A DNA stretch of 64,000 bases from Himantopus leucocephalus. Its lineage: Eukaryota > Chordata > Aves > Charadriiformes > Recurvirostridae. Shown here in pieces: positions 46,601-57,851 of this stretch. Below the pieces are notes generated by a model. That model made no database searches and was not told the DNA's origin. It saw nothing but the letters and a program-made list of their open reading frames with translations. The DNA lies in contig RSEF01000002.1 of assembly GCA_003993805.1 (NCBI GenBank), forward strand, positions 69,768,446 through 69,832,445, given 5' to 3'. Position numbers and translations under genes: made by a program. Numbering within the stretch: the first letter of the stretch is position 1; every line of letters begins with the position of its first letter.

Positions 46601-48169
46601 AAAGTAATGCTGTTTGGAGCAGTTACCAAGAATGGAAGATAAAATAAGCATATGATAAGATTCATGTAAATCTCAGATGACTATTTGGGGATGAAGCAAA
46701 AGGGTTGACAAAATGCATTAAAATATTTTTTTCCTTAGTAGCAGATAGATTATAGTTTGAGTAAAAAAATAAAAACACCACGTGCAAGGTTTAAGTGTGC
46801 TGTAGATACAAACCAGCTCTCAAACCTGGTATGTAAATAATTTTGTTTTTTTCTTGTGCCCATTGCGCATCTGTCACTCTGGCATTAGTGGGATGGGTTT
46901 GATCCCACAGACATGGCATCGGAAACCTTTCCTAACCTTCCAGAGGTTTTTCTGGGGCCTCTTGGCAACAGTTTTCTGGGAAAAGTCTTTCACAAAAGAG
47001 CTTGTAAACAGATACAAAGTTGAGCTGGTAGTTTCCCCTAACAGGATTCCCTTCTGTAGAAGTCTTCAGAGCTAGGTTTTGATGTGATCTGATTTTAATA
47101 TACCACTGAATCTGGAACTGGTATCTTTTATGTGATCTAATTGCATTTATTTTGTGCTAGTTCTATGAATAATGTTAGAATTAATATTCATCACATTAGT
47201 AACTGCCCAGGGTTGTACTTAATCTACTTTTAATTTGAATGAGGGGATTCAAAAATCTCTAAGTATGTTTTACACCGTTGCCCTCTGGGTTTGGTCCCTT
47301 TCCCAAGGACATCATTCACAGTGGTATCAGAGACTAAAACGGTCACCGGTAGGACAGCTCTTGTCTATTGGATGACACTGAATTGGCACACAGAGATGCC
47401 AAGCTTTAGCTGGCTGAAAATAAGGCAGACACGGTGATGGAGAATGAACAAACACGTTGAAATAACCCAAATTCGATCTGCAGTTGGCAGCTCTCTAAAG
47501 CAGCCAGCCTCAGGAGTTTGCTTGCCAATCTATGCAGATAACCCTCTGAGAAGTCCACAAACTCAGTAGTCTCTTCATGGGGAAACAACCTCAGGTGTCG
47601 TATTTTGGGATCACCAGAAACCCAGCACGGCTAGAGGATAACCATACAAAGGGAACTTATGTTTCCCACCCTTCTCCATATTCCCTTTTTCTCCATTAGC
47701 TACTTGAAAACAGCAAGTGTGTCTCCAAGTTTAACCGTGTGCCATCCTTCTTGGGTAGAAATCATTTGGAGAAACACTATGTAAGAGAAGTACTGCATTA
47801 TTCCTCGGTTTTGAGTGCTCCACTGTTGGAATTAGGTGCTTCACCCTCAAGTAGGTCAGACATGTCCTCAGCTCACAGATCCAAATGATAAGGTGGATGG
47901 GAAAAGGAAGCAGGGGGTTACAAGATACGTGGATTTAATGAATGTTTAGATTGGCTGTAAATGTGTAAGTGCGTGTTTGTTTAGAGTTACCAGGATATGA
48001 ATCAAAGAAATAAAAATAGCAATGCATTAAGGCTTAGAGAACCTCTTGGGAAGAGGCAAATTAATATTTTTAAATGTAAATATTTTGACCTAACCTATTA
48101 GTCATGTTCTTATGCTACAGTGTGAGAGATCTGAGTTCTATGTGCTAACGCGTCTCCTGTTTTCTGCAG
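43601..48169. other. Non-coding unique sequence
   Basis: No gene is supported. Noted details are a 19-bp direct repeat at 44036-44085, an A/C-rich run near 45980-46010 and GC-richer sequence at 46160-46600 with short antisense-overlapping frames. Confidence 0.68.
44036..44085. repeat. 19-bp direct repeat, 31-bp period
   Basis: TTTTTAGCCCAATGACATT at 44036-44054 recurs exactly at 44067-44085, and the spacer contains another partial TTTTTTAGCCC. A local slippage-type duplication. Confidence 0.93.
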
Positions 48170-48234
48170 GAACAGCACGTTGTGCTTCATCCACCAGCAC
48201 CTTGTCTGACTGATAAAGTAGTGCTATTTTCCAG
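48170..48234 (+). other. Possible 65-nt internal exon
   Basis: An acceptor-like polypyrimidine tract and AG (GTCTCCTGTTTTCTGCAG) end at 48169, and a donor-like CCAG followed by GTGACA starts at 48235. The 65 bases between contain in-frame stops in some frames and resemble no protein. If real it is more likely a non-coding RNA exon. Chance pairing of splice-like sites is a fair alternative. Confidence 0.15.
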
Positions 48235-50749
48235 GTGACAAATATTTGCCAAAAGCTTGTGCTTTTCAGAAAACACATGTATCTTCAAACTTTCCAGTAT
48301 TAAGCAGCACATCAGTCTCTCCCTGGGTTATCATGTTACCCTGTAAAAAAAAAATTAAAACTATTTACTATTTTTTCTCAGATTTTCTGTTGTTGGTGTG
48401 TGGCACTGCCCTCAGTCAGCCAGCAAATTCCCAGTCTTGGCTCTTCTTTTAATATATTTACTACTGTTAGAAATTGCTGGAGACATTAAGAATACTTCGT
48501 TAAATCAGTGAATTTCCTCTTCCCTCTCTAATCCTTATAATTCTCATGGACTTATTTAGCTCAGATTTTTAAACAGGGGTGATGTTTAAAAAGTTTAATA
48601 AACGATTAATAGATGTCAGGACATTAGTGGCATAAGAAGCATGTTATAGATTGTTAAAACACATTGTCATTCAAAGATGTCAACATAGTCCTCTGTCAAT
48701 TTTTGAGACACTGTACCATCTTATAACAATTGATATTTTTTATTCCAACACCTTCCTAAAATAGTTACAAATATGAAACTACTACTAAATATGAACTATA
48801 TTTGCAATGATTTATCAAATTGTTAGAACTGATGATAACTGGAACAATTAGCTGTGCTAACAGATGTACATCAAGAGAGATGATTGCAACAACTCTGCTT
48901 TTTTGGCTCTGGCTAGCTTTTCTCAAGACTGCCGCTAAGCCAGAGGAATCACCTGGAGTTTGCTCAGGGATAGCCCCTGGTAATGGTATTAAAACGTCGT
49001 AGTTGGGGGATGAGTGAGTTTACTGGTTTCGTGCCTGCTTCTGGTCCCCCAGGTAGAATTGAGGTCCGGTCTGAATGTTGTTTCCTCCTGTTTCATCCTT
49101 CCTTTGCGACTTACTACTTGTGATGCCTACAGCCCACTTCAGGTAGCACAAGCCTTGAAGCACACTCTTCTGCTTACTTAGCACTGTTAATTAAAGAAAG
49201 TCTATTAAATGAGCACACTAGTGTCTGCACTGGGCTCCTTATCGCTATTGGAGCAGCTGAGGCTGTGGATGATGATGTGTCTCTGTGAGCCATGTTGCTT
49301 TGGTAGTGCGCAATAGCAAGAGCTGGAAGTGCCTAGAACAGCTATTATAACCATGAGCATTACAACTTAGACTTAAAATCTGGGATTGTAGAAGAGGCAT
49401 TGCTGGGGTGTGGTGGCCCCAATTGTTGGAATTTCCTTTTCCCATTGGTCTGAAAAAAGTACAAGCCCATGATACGAAGCCTGTCTGCTTCCTCCGTTTC
49501 TGCTTACAGAACAGCTATTGTGAGGAATTTAGAGAGTTTTCTTCCAAGGAAGTAGTCTAAAGAGGTTTATAATACTTGTAGATTTACATTTTTTATATGT
49601 CCCCAGATATGCTGTAAAGAATACATTTTATAAATGCTAGAATAAATAATGGAATTGTGAACAAAAAAGGCATTGCGTGTCGCAGCTGCGTGCTTTGCCA
49701 ACCTTTGTCTTGAGTGACCCATTCAAGGAGAAATGAAGCAAAGACTCCTTTGCCTGGGCTCACTTCCAGTCATTTGGCATTTTAACTATATTTAGGCCAA
49801 CTCTCTTTCTGAAAGTTTTAATTCTTACAGAATTTATAGACAAAAAACAGCAGTAAGAAAGAGAATAATTCAGTAGCTATATCTGGCAATAGAGTGCTAC
49901 CAAAATTTTTGCCTATTTAATGTGTTTGAGTGCTCTCTCGTTTCTTTTTTTCCTTAAGTCTTTCTTGGATGCTTATCAATGTATGGAAAAAAGACAAATT
50001 TATTTATTGAGAATCTTGATGTAGTATAAAAGATATTTTATTTCCATTGTCTACTACTGACTAGCTGTTAGTTGACTGAGTAACAGTAGACTGACTCTGC
50101 CTCTTTCTGCCCCTTTTTTACTCTTTCTCAGGGATGCACAAAAATACTTACTTAACTTACTTTGTGCGAGCTTAGTTTTTCAGCTAAGAGCTTAATGAAC
50201 TGTACAATAAAAGTACTGGTATTGAAAATTAGACTGGAGATTCCCATGGGATAAAAGGTTAGGCAGTCAGAGGTTGAGCCACATCGTATGAGAAGACAAG
50301 AAGAAAACAAGTAAGTTTCAAAACTGGGCTACTATAGACCATTATTGACCAGTGCAGGAAGTTAAATGTGTCATTTATCTCCAGCCACTATATCAAATCA
50401 CATGAATTTTACCACAGCTCTGAAATCTCCTCCCCGGATTGCCTCTCTCTCTTATACTGTCCCCCGAAGACTTCACCTGTCTTTGAGGTGACAAGCCGAT
50501 TTCCCATTGGAGTTATAATTCAGATGAAATCACATCATGGTGACACCAGCACAATTAAATCGTAAATAAAGGCCATGACATGTATTTCTAAAAGCTATTA
50601 TGAAATATATAGAGAGACATATAATGTACATTAGGTTGTTATTTAAAAGGGTTTTTTAAAATGCTCTGTTTAAGTCAAAGCAGATTACCCATATATACTA
50701 CGCTTCCTTTCTAATCTCATGGTTTAGCAAACATGAGCCTGTGTTACTC
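48235..50749. other. Non-coding unique sequence, AT-rich
   Basis: No gene and no recognisable repeat. Open frames are 60-68 codons at most. Confidence 0.75.
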
Positions 50750-50890
50750 TCTCTATTATATAAATAGGAAGACTGAGATATTAAATGCGACTTTTTCGTG
50801 GTCAGAGAGCAGGGGGCATGGGAATGTTTCAGATCTCAAGTTCCTCAACTCCTCTATCCTGTCCGTTGCATTGACATGTCTCCATAATTC
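50750..50890 (+). mobile_element. Possible MIR/CORE-SINE-like relic
   Basis: The order TTATATAAATAGGAAGACTGAG (compare TTTACAGATGAGGAAACTGAG), GCGACTTTTTCGTGGTCAGAG (compare GTGACTTGCCCAAGGTCACAC), GCAGGGGGCATGGGAATG, CAGATCTCAAGTTCCTCAAC and CCTCTATCCTGTCC follows the MIR consensus layout and its 3' GGTCTCCTGACTCC... region. Strong divergence. It has the same orientation and general type as the candidate at 14.6 kb. Confidence 0.45.
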
Positions 50891-53492
50891 CTTATTTAGC
50901 TATAGGCTAGAAGTGATCAGAGCAATCCTCTACTAAATCTAGAATCTTAGCAATTCTATTCCCACTAGGGCTGTTCTTCAACCCTTACAAGCATCCTTCC
51001 TGTCCATTACCTCCCCAAAAGTACCTGGGCTCATTGTAGGTTTTACTGTATCTGAAGCAGATTTGATTAAAATCAGACATGAAATGGAGTTTGTAGGAAG
51101 GCAGTTACTGGCATTAATGGGAATTAATTTGGGGGGGTTAGAAGCAGCCAAACCATGCACTGTGCCCAGCTCAGTAAAGAGCAGCATATGACAGAAAAGG
51201 GAGTGAAAAAGCACTCTCATGGCTCTTTTCCTGGGGAATTAGGGGTCCACATGGGACATCAGATGGTCCTGGGTCCTCAGGAAATGGCTTGAGCTTTATT
51301 TATTGCCATGTAAATAGTGTAGAATAATCATGTGCCAGATGCCATCTTTCCCTACCACATTTTGAATAGGAGCCGAGCTGCTCTACTGCCATTTGGGAAT
51401 GAATGCCTCTGAAGGAAATGCTGGCATTTGCACCATAGCGCAGGCTCAAGGCACGCAGCAAGTGCGGCGGCTTGCGATGATGCATGCGACGGTGACATCA
51501 CAGGAGGGGAGTTAGCTGACGCAGACATATGAAAGTTTGGGCTTTAGACTTACTGTTTTGAAGCTTATCTTTGTTTCCTAATCCAGCTGGTTATCTTTTC
51601 AAGAGTATTTCATTTCCTAGGCAAACTTGAATTTATTACATTTTTTTCTCTATCTCTGGGTAGTGAATGGTAAGAAATCAACCAGATTACAGTTATCGCA
51701 CAAATAAGGAAAAAAAAATTACCTCTCTGGCGATGACCTGGAGATACAATTCCCAACTGGCAAAGGCCCAGAGGAACTGAGACTCTGAGTCCACGGAGTC
51801 TTAACAACGGGGCAAGTGGGGACATGGAGAACAGCAGCTGAGACTCCATGGGCTCACGTTAGCCTGGAGCATGTTGTGTGTCAGCAACATCGACAGACGG
51901 CAGAAGAATTCAGCGCATTTTGGCTCCAATCCTGCAACGGCTTAGGCCTGCACTTAAGATGCACGGAGGAAGGGTAATAAAGTTCAGAGTATGCAAAAGA
52001 CTTAATGGAAGAGAGGCATTTTTTTCACCCAGAAACAGGCTTTGCTGCACATATTTTTGTGCTTCAGAATATCAAGCAGCGGCAGAGTTAAATGGAATCA
52101 TATTAATAAGCACGGATAATCCCATCATCTGGGGCTGGGCTGATGGCAAAGCAGCTCCTAACACATGCAGCTGAGTGAAATTTTCCTGCAATTAATTGGA
52201 TTTGATTAATTTTCTCATTTAGTGGCTGGAGGAAAAGAACCAGACCAAAGACAGTGAGTAACTTTCTTGCTAACCTGGAGATTTGAGTAATAGCTGTGGA
52301 TGCGTGAAACGGGGTTCCCCACTGCATTAGATGGGAAAAGTGTTGCTCTGAACACAGGAGCACAAGCGCAAAAACCCAGTTTCTCACGACCTTTCTCCTT
52401 GTCCTGACCTCCTCTTTTTCTGAAAGAGAAGACGAAAATTTTGACCCCCAAATGGCTGTTCTGATGCTGCTACATTTCCATTAAAAAAGTTGAAACCTTT
52501 TTATTTTTGTTCCCAGGAAGGGTGAAAACCAATTTCAAGGCCTTGAAAGCTACTGGGAAATGGAGCTGTCAATCTCCAGCCAGCTTTAGATTATGATCTG
52601 TGAACTCAGATGGGGGTACATAGCCACCAATGCCATCCTTGTCCTTCCTTACACGGGGCTATGCTCTACTCAGAAACACTGAATCTTGATTAAAATTGCT
52701 TGCAGCCAGGTCCTGAAAAATCCCCAAGTAAGTGAAACAAGCAGTTGCTCTTATCATCTTGCTAAAATTGTGGGTGACACAGGGAGGCTTATGTGGATAC
52801 TAAAGATGGCATAGATTTGCCATTTGATAAATCCTGAACCAGTTTTATACTAAGTATCTTGTCTTAAATGACACAGATTGGACCTGGTTTTGGCTTCATT
52901 TCTAATCTGTATCATAAAATTATGTCACCTGTTGAAAGCTTGATTTGTTTTATACCGGTGACTTCAGTCGGTTTTAGTGCCACTTTGAATAAAAAATTGA
53001 AAAGAGCAAAGGAATTTTCCATTAACCCCCCAAACATTTTGCGAACATTTTGGCTGCAACATATCGATCAGATTTTTCAAAATCCACTGAAAGTCTCGGT
53101 GAGCTCTGCCTTGCATAGTTTTCCATCACGGGTAATATCAGTAGTGTAACAACAGTGAGAGTTGACAACATCTACTAGATCACCTGGTTTTGGTCACATT
53201 TGCACTTTGTAGTGTTTAATGTAAGTTTTTTGTTACAGGGTTCTACTGTCTTTCCAACAAGTAGCAGCTCCCTCTATGTGACGACAGGGAGTCCACGTCC
53301 CATGCATGGCTCCTGGTGGGGCTCAGGCGTCTTGCTCTTAGCGTCGGTGCATTCACTTCCTGAAATCTTGGAAAATTTCAACACACAAACTTAGTTTATG
53401 TTGAACTGATTTACAGTACCTTAACAAATGAGAATTAAGAGAAGCAGTGTCACAGCTCAGTCTCGCATGCACATGTAAACACATAAAGTCAA
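50891..53492. other. Non-coding unique sequence
   Basis: No gene is supported. The block 52070-52215 has conserved-element texture, with homeodomain-like TTAATAAG, TTAATTGGATTTGATTAATT cores. No microsatellite of note. Confidence 0.68.
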
Positions 53493-53525
53493 GTACGTAT
53501 ATACATATATGCATATATGCGCATG
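53493..53525. repeat. 33-bp alternating purine-pyrimidine run
   Basis: Perfect alternation for 33 bases, made of GTACG, TATATACA, TATATGCA and TATATGCGCATG steps. Partly self-complementary around ATATGCATAT. Confidence 0.93.
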
Positions 53526-56500
53526 AGCACACCCAGCCACAGTTTCTTAACGTCAGTAAGACTTTTTCTCTTATTTATATCACATATATATAGATAATTT
53601 CTAAAACCATTATAGGATAACACAACCTGCAGATGACAAAACCCCTGTTTTTCTTTCCCTCTTGGTTTCTCATGTGTCGCAGTAAACCAAAACCCAAAAC
53701 ACACACAAAACTAGCCATGCTGCAATTTACAGCTAAAGTGCCAGTCTAAGCCAGCCCTCCCAGCTGCACACGACTGAAACTTGGAGGGAATCGTGCCACC
53801 TGCTTTTGCCTCCACCACAATAACTAGTTCACCACTTTTGGAGATTCCCCAGGCCAAGGGGGGGTTTGCTCCTGCGTTAGCTTATCTGGGCACTGACAAG
53901 TGCTCCCGGGGGTACCCTGGTTACTTCAGCTTCGACCCCCACCATCTCAGCAAGCAACTGAGCTCTCCAGAAGGACACGACTTCACCCGCTAGTCCAGGC
54001 TGTTCCCAGCATCCATCGACAGCACTGCAACGCAAAGTGCCTGCAGCCAGCGCTGCACATTTCAGGTCCCTGCTTCGTTATCCGTCCTCCCTGTCAGGCT
54101 GCTTTAATTGTCGACTAATAACTTTCAGGGTTCACCTTGTTACAACCGACCAGGCAGCCGGGCAGCGTGCTGCTAACACCCGGCTGCTTTTAGACCAAAA
54201 TCTGGCAACATCTGCTGCCTTCCAGCCGCTGGCACGCCAGTGGGACTGCTCCTGCTTGTGACCAGCTCCCTAAATTTGCAGTGAAAGAAACACTGCCTCT
54301 GCCCCGCTCAACAGTAGGTGGGGGCACTTCAGCAGTATGGAGGTGGAAGTTATTCTGCCACTGAAATGCACCTAGACTGGAAAGAGCTATGTTGGCAAGG
54401 ATGTGCCTGTTTACTCTATAACATTATGGGCAACACCAGCCCGTACAGACAATATAAGCTAAAAGCATAGTTTCTCATTTGTTTGCTTGCTTTCCTTAAT
54501 TGCTGTATAGCAGCTCCCTGTCCATTACGGAAGGTACCCTTATCCTTCCTTCACAGCCAGGGATTTACAATGCACAGATTTAGAAAGTAATCCAGGCTGC
54601 GCTGAAATCCACAGATGAACTCCCAGGACTGACCTTGGCAGGGCTGGGATTTCACCTAAAATGACTTGTGTGATGTATCACGCAGAAAGGTTGTGGTGTA
54701 ATATGTAATTAAACACCAGATTGGGGTAAAGACCCCATTTTAAACATTTGCCTTTTTTGAAAATGTTCTCACTTTACAGAAACAAAAGGTTTAATCTTGA
54801 CTTTGGTTGTAATTTGTCAATATATTTCTTCAAGAACAACTCAGAATAAAGTGGGTATTTTTTTACATTTTGCTATGAGATTTTTTGTTTGGATCTGTTT
54901 TTCTGGAATCTATGCCGCATTGTTATTGTGAGAAACACCTGAACTTCCTCTTGCTTTCCTGAGTGAATGTAAGGAAAATTGGGTTGAAAAGGTCAGAACA
55001 AAAAAATGTCACCACAGCTTTTCAACATGAAGTACTCAACTTCACTACATTCAAAATTAAATTGTTCAGACTTCCTGCACCGCAAAAAATTCTCAGCATT
55101 TGCGCACTCCTAATTTGGAGGCGACAAAATTCCCAATCATACTTTTTTCACCTCCCTCCCCAGAAAAACAGAATTTCTGTTTTTCAGCCAGCTCTGGCAA
55201 TGCATCCCTACCCAGTGTCTGCAAAACGTTGCCCTCACATTGCCGTCCCATGCTCGGAGGCAGATGGAAGATCGAAGATCCCCTTTCTGTTCCACCTGGT
55301 TACTGGCTGGTTCTGGACTCACCTCCTATAAACTGCCTGGCTGGCGGTCACCGTTTGCAATGATACACCCAACAAACACAGTGACAGGGACTTGGGTTAG
55401 ACTGGTTCGAGTAGCTGGCACGCCCAGGCTCATCTCAGCCCTGAAAGGTAGGGAAGGAGGTGCAGGAGGCTGTGTTTCTGGATGAAGAGGTATGACCATT
55501 ATTCCCTTGGGAATAAACCTGGGCTAACAACTTATTTCATGTCAGTTAGTGCCAATCACTCATGACATCTGAGGGGCTGTGAGAGCTCTGATGCTGCGAG
55601 CCTGCAGAGGATTCAGGCAGCTGACCTCGAGGTGAAAATCTCTCTATCCCATTATGCACCCTTTGAGACACCCAGCCCCCCCTCTATTTTGTTTTCTCTG
55701 CTCCCTGTCATTTATTTTCATCTCTCGTTTTAATCTTCTTAGCATGTCATGCGTACCCATCAGAGAGATGCTTTCTATGCAATCTAGCAAGTACGTTAAT
55801 ATGGTTTGTTCAGCTCCACTTTTGGATATCAGTCATGTTTTTTGCTATTTGTCAAACATTTCTGTTTCAGTAAAGTTTATCTTTCAGGATTTCATATAAT
55901 CACATTAGCAGGGCAGACAAATAGAAGTGGGGAAAGGGTGCTGAGAGGGGCTGGGCGAAGAGAGAGCAGCTCTATGGATATGGCTCAGCTCTTTTTTTGC
56001 AAGGACAAGGTAACTGGAGGGAGAAGATGACCGCTGGATTTGTTTCCACACCAAGGCTGAGAAATAAATAAACCAAGCTAAGGATGAGTGACTTTAGCCC
56101 TGCTAAAGTTTGGATGCAAATATTCCACAGAAAAGGCCCAGAAATTGTACTTTGCAGGTAAGGGGGGGGGGAAAAAACCCCACAGGGCTCCATTACAAGA
56201 ATGCAGAGCAGCTGGGATGAATAGGCCTTGCCAGTATAAAAAGCCTTACTCATTAGGAAAGAATGACTTTTTGTAGGGGAGACGTGTGTTGGGGTTTTCT
56301 GGGCTACTGATGTCCCTAAGTGAGGCGTCACGCTGCAGCTGGCTTTGCACAGAGTAGGTCTGCAGAAAGCAAGGTGCTCCTGAGGCTGTCAAACCCTCCA
56401 GCCCTGTGGCAACAAGGCTGAGACCGCTCTGCCACCCTGTAGGTTCAACTACAAGGCCCTTTTGCTTGTTTTTTTGTGCCTGAAGGGATCAGCTTTGTTC

Positions 56501-57194
56501 AAGGTGAGGAATGTCAGCTCTGATTCCTCTTGTATCAATCTGTCCATGTCTCATTGAGTTTATATGTAAACTTTGGGTTTTAAATAAACAGCAGTACACC
56601 CCTATTTCATATCAAATCATGTATCTGAATATATATATGGGGTTTTCTTCTGAACTGGAATGCATGACACATGAAGAAGAGCCCTGTTTTTCTACACTTA
56701 TAAATGTCTCCTATCTCTGGTAAGGCTCCAGATGTTTTATTCTCAAGCTGTAAGACTTGCAGCTGGAACCACTACTCCTCCAGCTACCTACCTACTTCTA
56801 TTCCTTATGCTAAGAATTAGCTTTGCAGGATCTTGTTGTTGCCTCTTGATGCTTTAAGAGACAGTTCTACACTTTAGTGCTTCATTCCAAATATTTTGTC
56901 AAGGTAGGTGATACCAGTAGATGCAACATTACTGATGTTTTACTTGCTCAATTGAGGAGAGGTGAAAAAAAGACAACCTGAGAAACAAGTGGATGATTTC
57001 ATAGGATTTTTTGCTTGTGCCGTGTGATTGCTGTTGCTGGAGGTGGCTGATGGTGGTACAAAAATTGTTGAATTCTTGGTCAAAAATTAACACGGGGGAT
57101 TCTATAATTTCTGTGCAACACTTGACACAACTCCTAACTATTGTCTCCGGTCCTTGTGGCAACTCTTCTGCTCCACCAAATCTTGTATAAACAT
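53526..57194. other. Non-coding unique sequence
   Basis: No gene is supported. A G10 run followed by A6 and C4 lies at 56162-56181, and a small hairpin ACTTTAGC/GCTAAAGT with a 3-base loop at 56091-56109. Confidence 0.68.
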
Positions 57195-57851
57195 CTAACT
57201 GGAGAATTTACTTGTAGCATATTTTATCCAGGTGTCTTCAGCGGTATGGAAAATGAGCCAGTTCTTGTACTCTGTTGATTCTGTACAACTGGGTGCAAAG
57301 TATCTTTTGGCCTGACTCTGTCCCACAGTGGCTCTGAATGCCACCCCTTTGCCGTTCCTGCTATGGGAGATACCCGGGGTTTGAAGCAGCACGTAGTACA
57401 CCCTAGCATCCTGCTGCTTGCAGGTTGTAGCTAACGAAGCCATCTTAACTCCTAGACTGCTCCTCTGCCATCTCTCTTGCTTATTTCCAGTAGTTTCTGA
57501 TTTGGGAAGAGCTCCAACTAAGAAGGTTTTTCTGTGGGGGATGAGTTTGAGAGGGGCAGGCAGACAATCAAGATGGGGAGGGGAGGTGTGTGATGTTAGC
57601 AGGGGGCTGGTAGGAGCAGCACTTTCTGCCCTGGGGCACCAGAAATGGGAAGGCAGACAAAAGTACCTGAAAAGGATACAAAATGCTAAAGGAAATTGGG
57701 ACTGAAAATGAGGGGAAGGGCTGCAGTTGGGAGTCTTGCCAAATGGCTGCAGTGCAAGTTGCACAGTTAGTGACACTGTGAGGTCAGCAAGGACCTTGGT
57801 CCAGAAGCATGATGGTTTCCATCCCATGCAGCCTGAAGCTGGTAACCACAC
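57195..57851 (-). other. Longest open frame in the window (218 codons), probably not a gene
   Basis: A minus-strand frame opens for 218 codons. The predicted product is basic and low in recognisable features: no signal peptide, no transmembrane pattern typical of a receptor, no zinc-finger spacing, no reverse transcriptase or gag-like motif. The GC-moderate sequence has antisense frames of 95 codons opposite. A rough estimate (stop density near 1 in 20 codons, six frames) predicts a few tenths of such a frame by chance per 64 kb, so length alone is weak evidence. It could be a retrocopy or a lineage-specific gene, but nothing seen supports that. Confidence 0.08.
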
